From Hyphomicrobiales bacterium (GTDB lineage Bacteria > Pseudomonadota > Alphaproteobacteria > Rhizobiales > Kaistiaceae): 6,095 nt of DNA. Position 1 is the stretch's first letter. Every line of letters starts with the position of its first letter. Under the pieces are notes generated by a model. It was given only the letters and a program-made list of their open reading frames with translations. It was not told where the DNA came from and did no database searches. A program made the translations under genes and the position numbers. Below are positions 5,974 through 6,095 of the stretch, one piece after another. The DNA is taken from assembly GCA_017305815.1 (NCBI GenBank), contig JAFKJZ010000391.1, positions 946 through 7,040 of the forward strand, read 5' to 3'.

Positions 5974-6001
5974 TCTACAGGGTCGGTCTCGGCCGCGACA
6001 A
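5974..6001 (-). promoter_or_regulatory. Weak sigma70-type promoter candidate for the MFS gene
   Basis: On the minus strand TTGTCG (5996-6001) and TGTAGA (5974-5979) are separated by 16 bases and match the -35 and -10 consensus at 4 and 3 of 6 positions. Transcription would begin near 5967, giving a leader of about 67 bases that contains the inverted repeat at 5909-5922. Matches of this quality occur by chance, so this is only a candidate. Confidence 0.22.
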
Positions 6002-6063
6002 GCCGTAACCGTGGCCAAAGCGTTCGCAAGCGCGGTTTGTGACCTTCTGGCCGCATCTACATC

Positions 6064-6094
6064 GCCGAAAAGCAGGTCGGCCGAAAAGCAGGTC
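6064..6094. repeat. Short tandem repeat at the window edge
   Basis: GCCGAAAAGCAGGTC occurs at 6064-6078 and again at 6080-6094, with one base between, so the period is 16. The array reaches the end of the window and may continue. No open reading frame covers it convincingly. It lies upstream of the MFS promoter region. Confidence 0.7.
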
Positions 6095-6095
6095 C

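Noticed and set aside
6057..6095. Repeats at the right edge considered as the beginning of a CRISPR array.
   Set aside because: Units are 15 bases with a one-base spacer, far from CRISPR repeat and spacer lengths, and no cas gene is present.

Overview
The window is about two-thirds G+C. Its genes are tightly packed, with strong G/C bias at third codon positions. Together with the gene content this suggests an alphaproteobacterium, probably of the Hyphomicrobiales (Rhizobiales). That placement is an inference from composition and protein style; no rRNA or other marker is present.

Layout. Positions 1-4321 hold the 3' part of a plus-strand operon of five genes: the C-terminal end of a uridine-phosphorylase-like nucleoside phosphorylase (cut by the window edge), an ABC-transporter ATPase of the MalK/UgpC type, a PfkB-family kinase, an ADP-ribosylglycohydrolase-family protein most like E. 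coli YegU, and a creatininase-family amidohydrolase. The first three genes are joined by ATGA stop/start overlaps, and the last two follow after 4 and 2 bases, so they are almost certainly one transcript with coupled translation. A large GC-rich hairpin (4333-4372) closes the operon. Beyond it, on the minus strand and convergent to the operon, lie a 50-residue hydrophobic DUF3309-type protein (4399-4551) and a 12-helix MFS efflux-type transporter (4659-5900). The last 195 bases hold the MFS upstream region, with a perfect inverted repeat near the start codon, a weak promoter candidate and a short tandem repeat at the window edge.

How the genes may work together. E. coli yegTUV groups a nucleoside transporter, an ADP-ribosylglycohydrolase homologue and a PfkB kinase. 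The operon here keeps the glycohydrolase/kinase pair but has an ABC importer (permeases and binding protein presumably upstream of the window) and adds a nucleoside phosphorylase and a creatininase-family hydrolase. The simplest reading is uptake and breakdown of an unusual nucleoside or other N-glycoside: import, glycosidic cleavage, sugar phosphorylation, and hydrolysis of an amide or ring bond in the aglycone. The substrate cannot be read from the sequence. The phosphorylase, however, has changed the residues that bind uracil in E. coli Udp, so plain uridine is unlikely. This pathway is the most interesting content of the window. The MFS and DUF3309 genes look like an unrelated neighbourhood.
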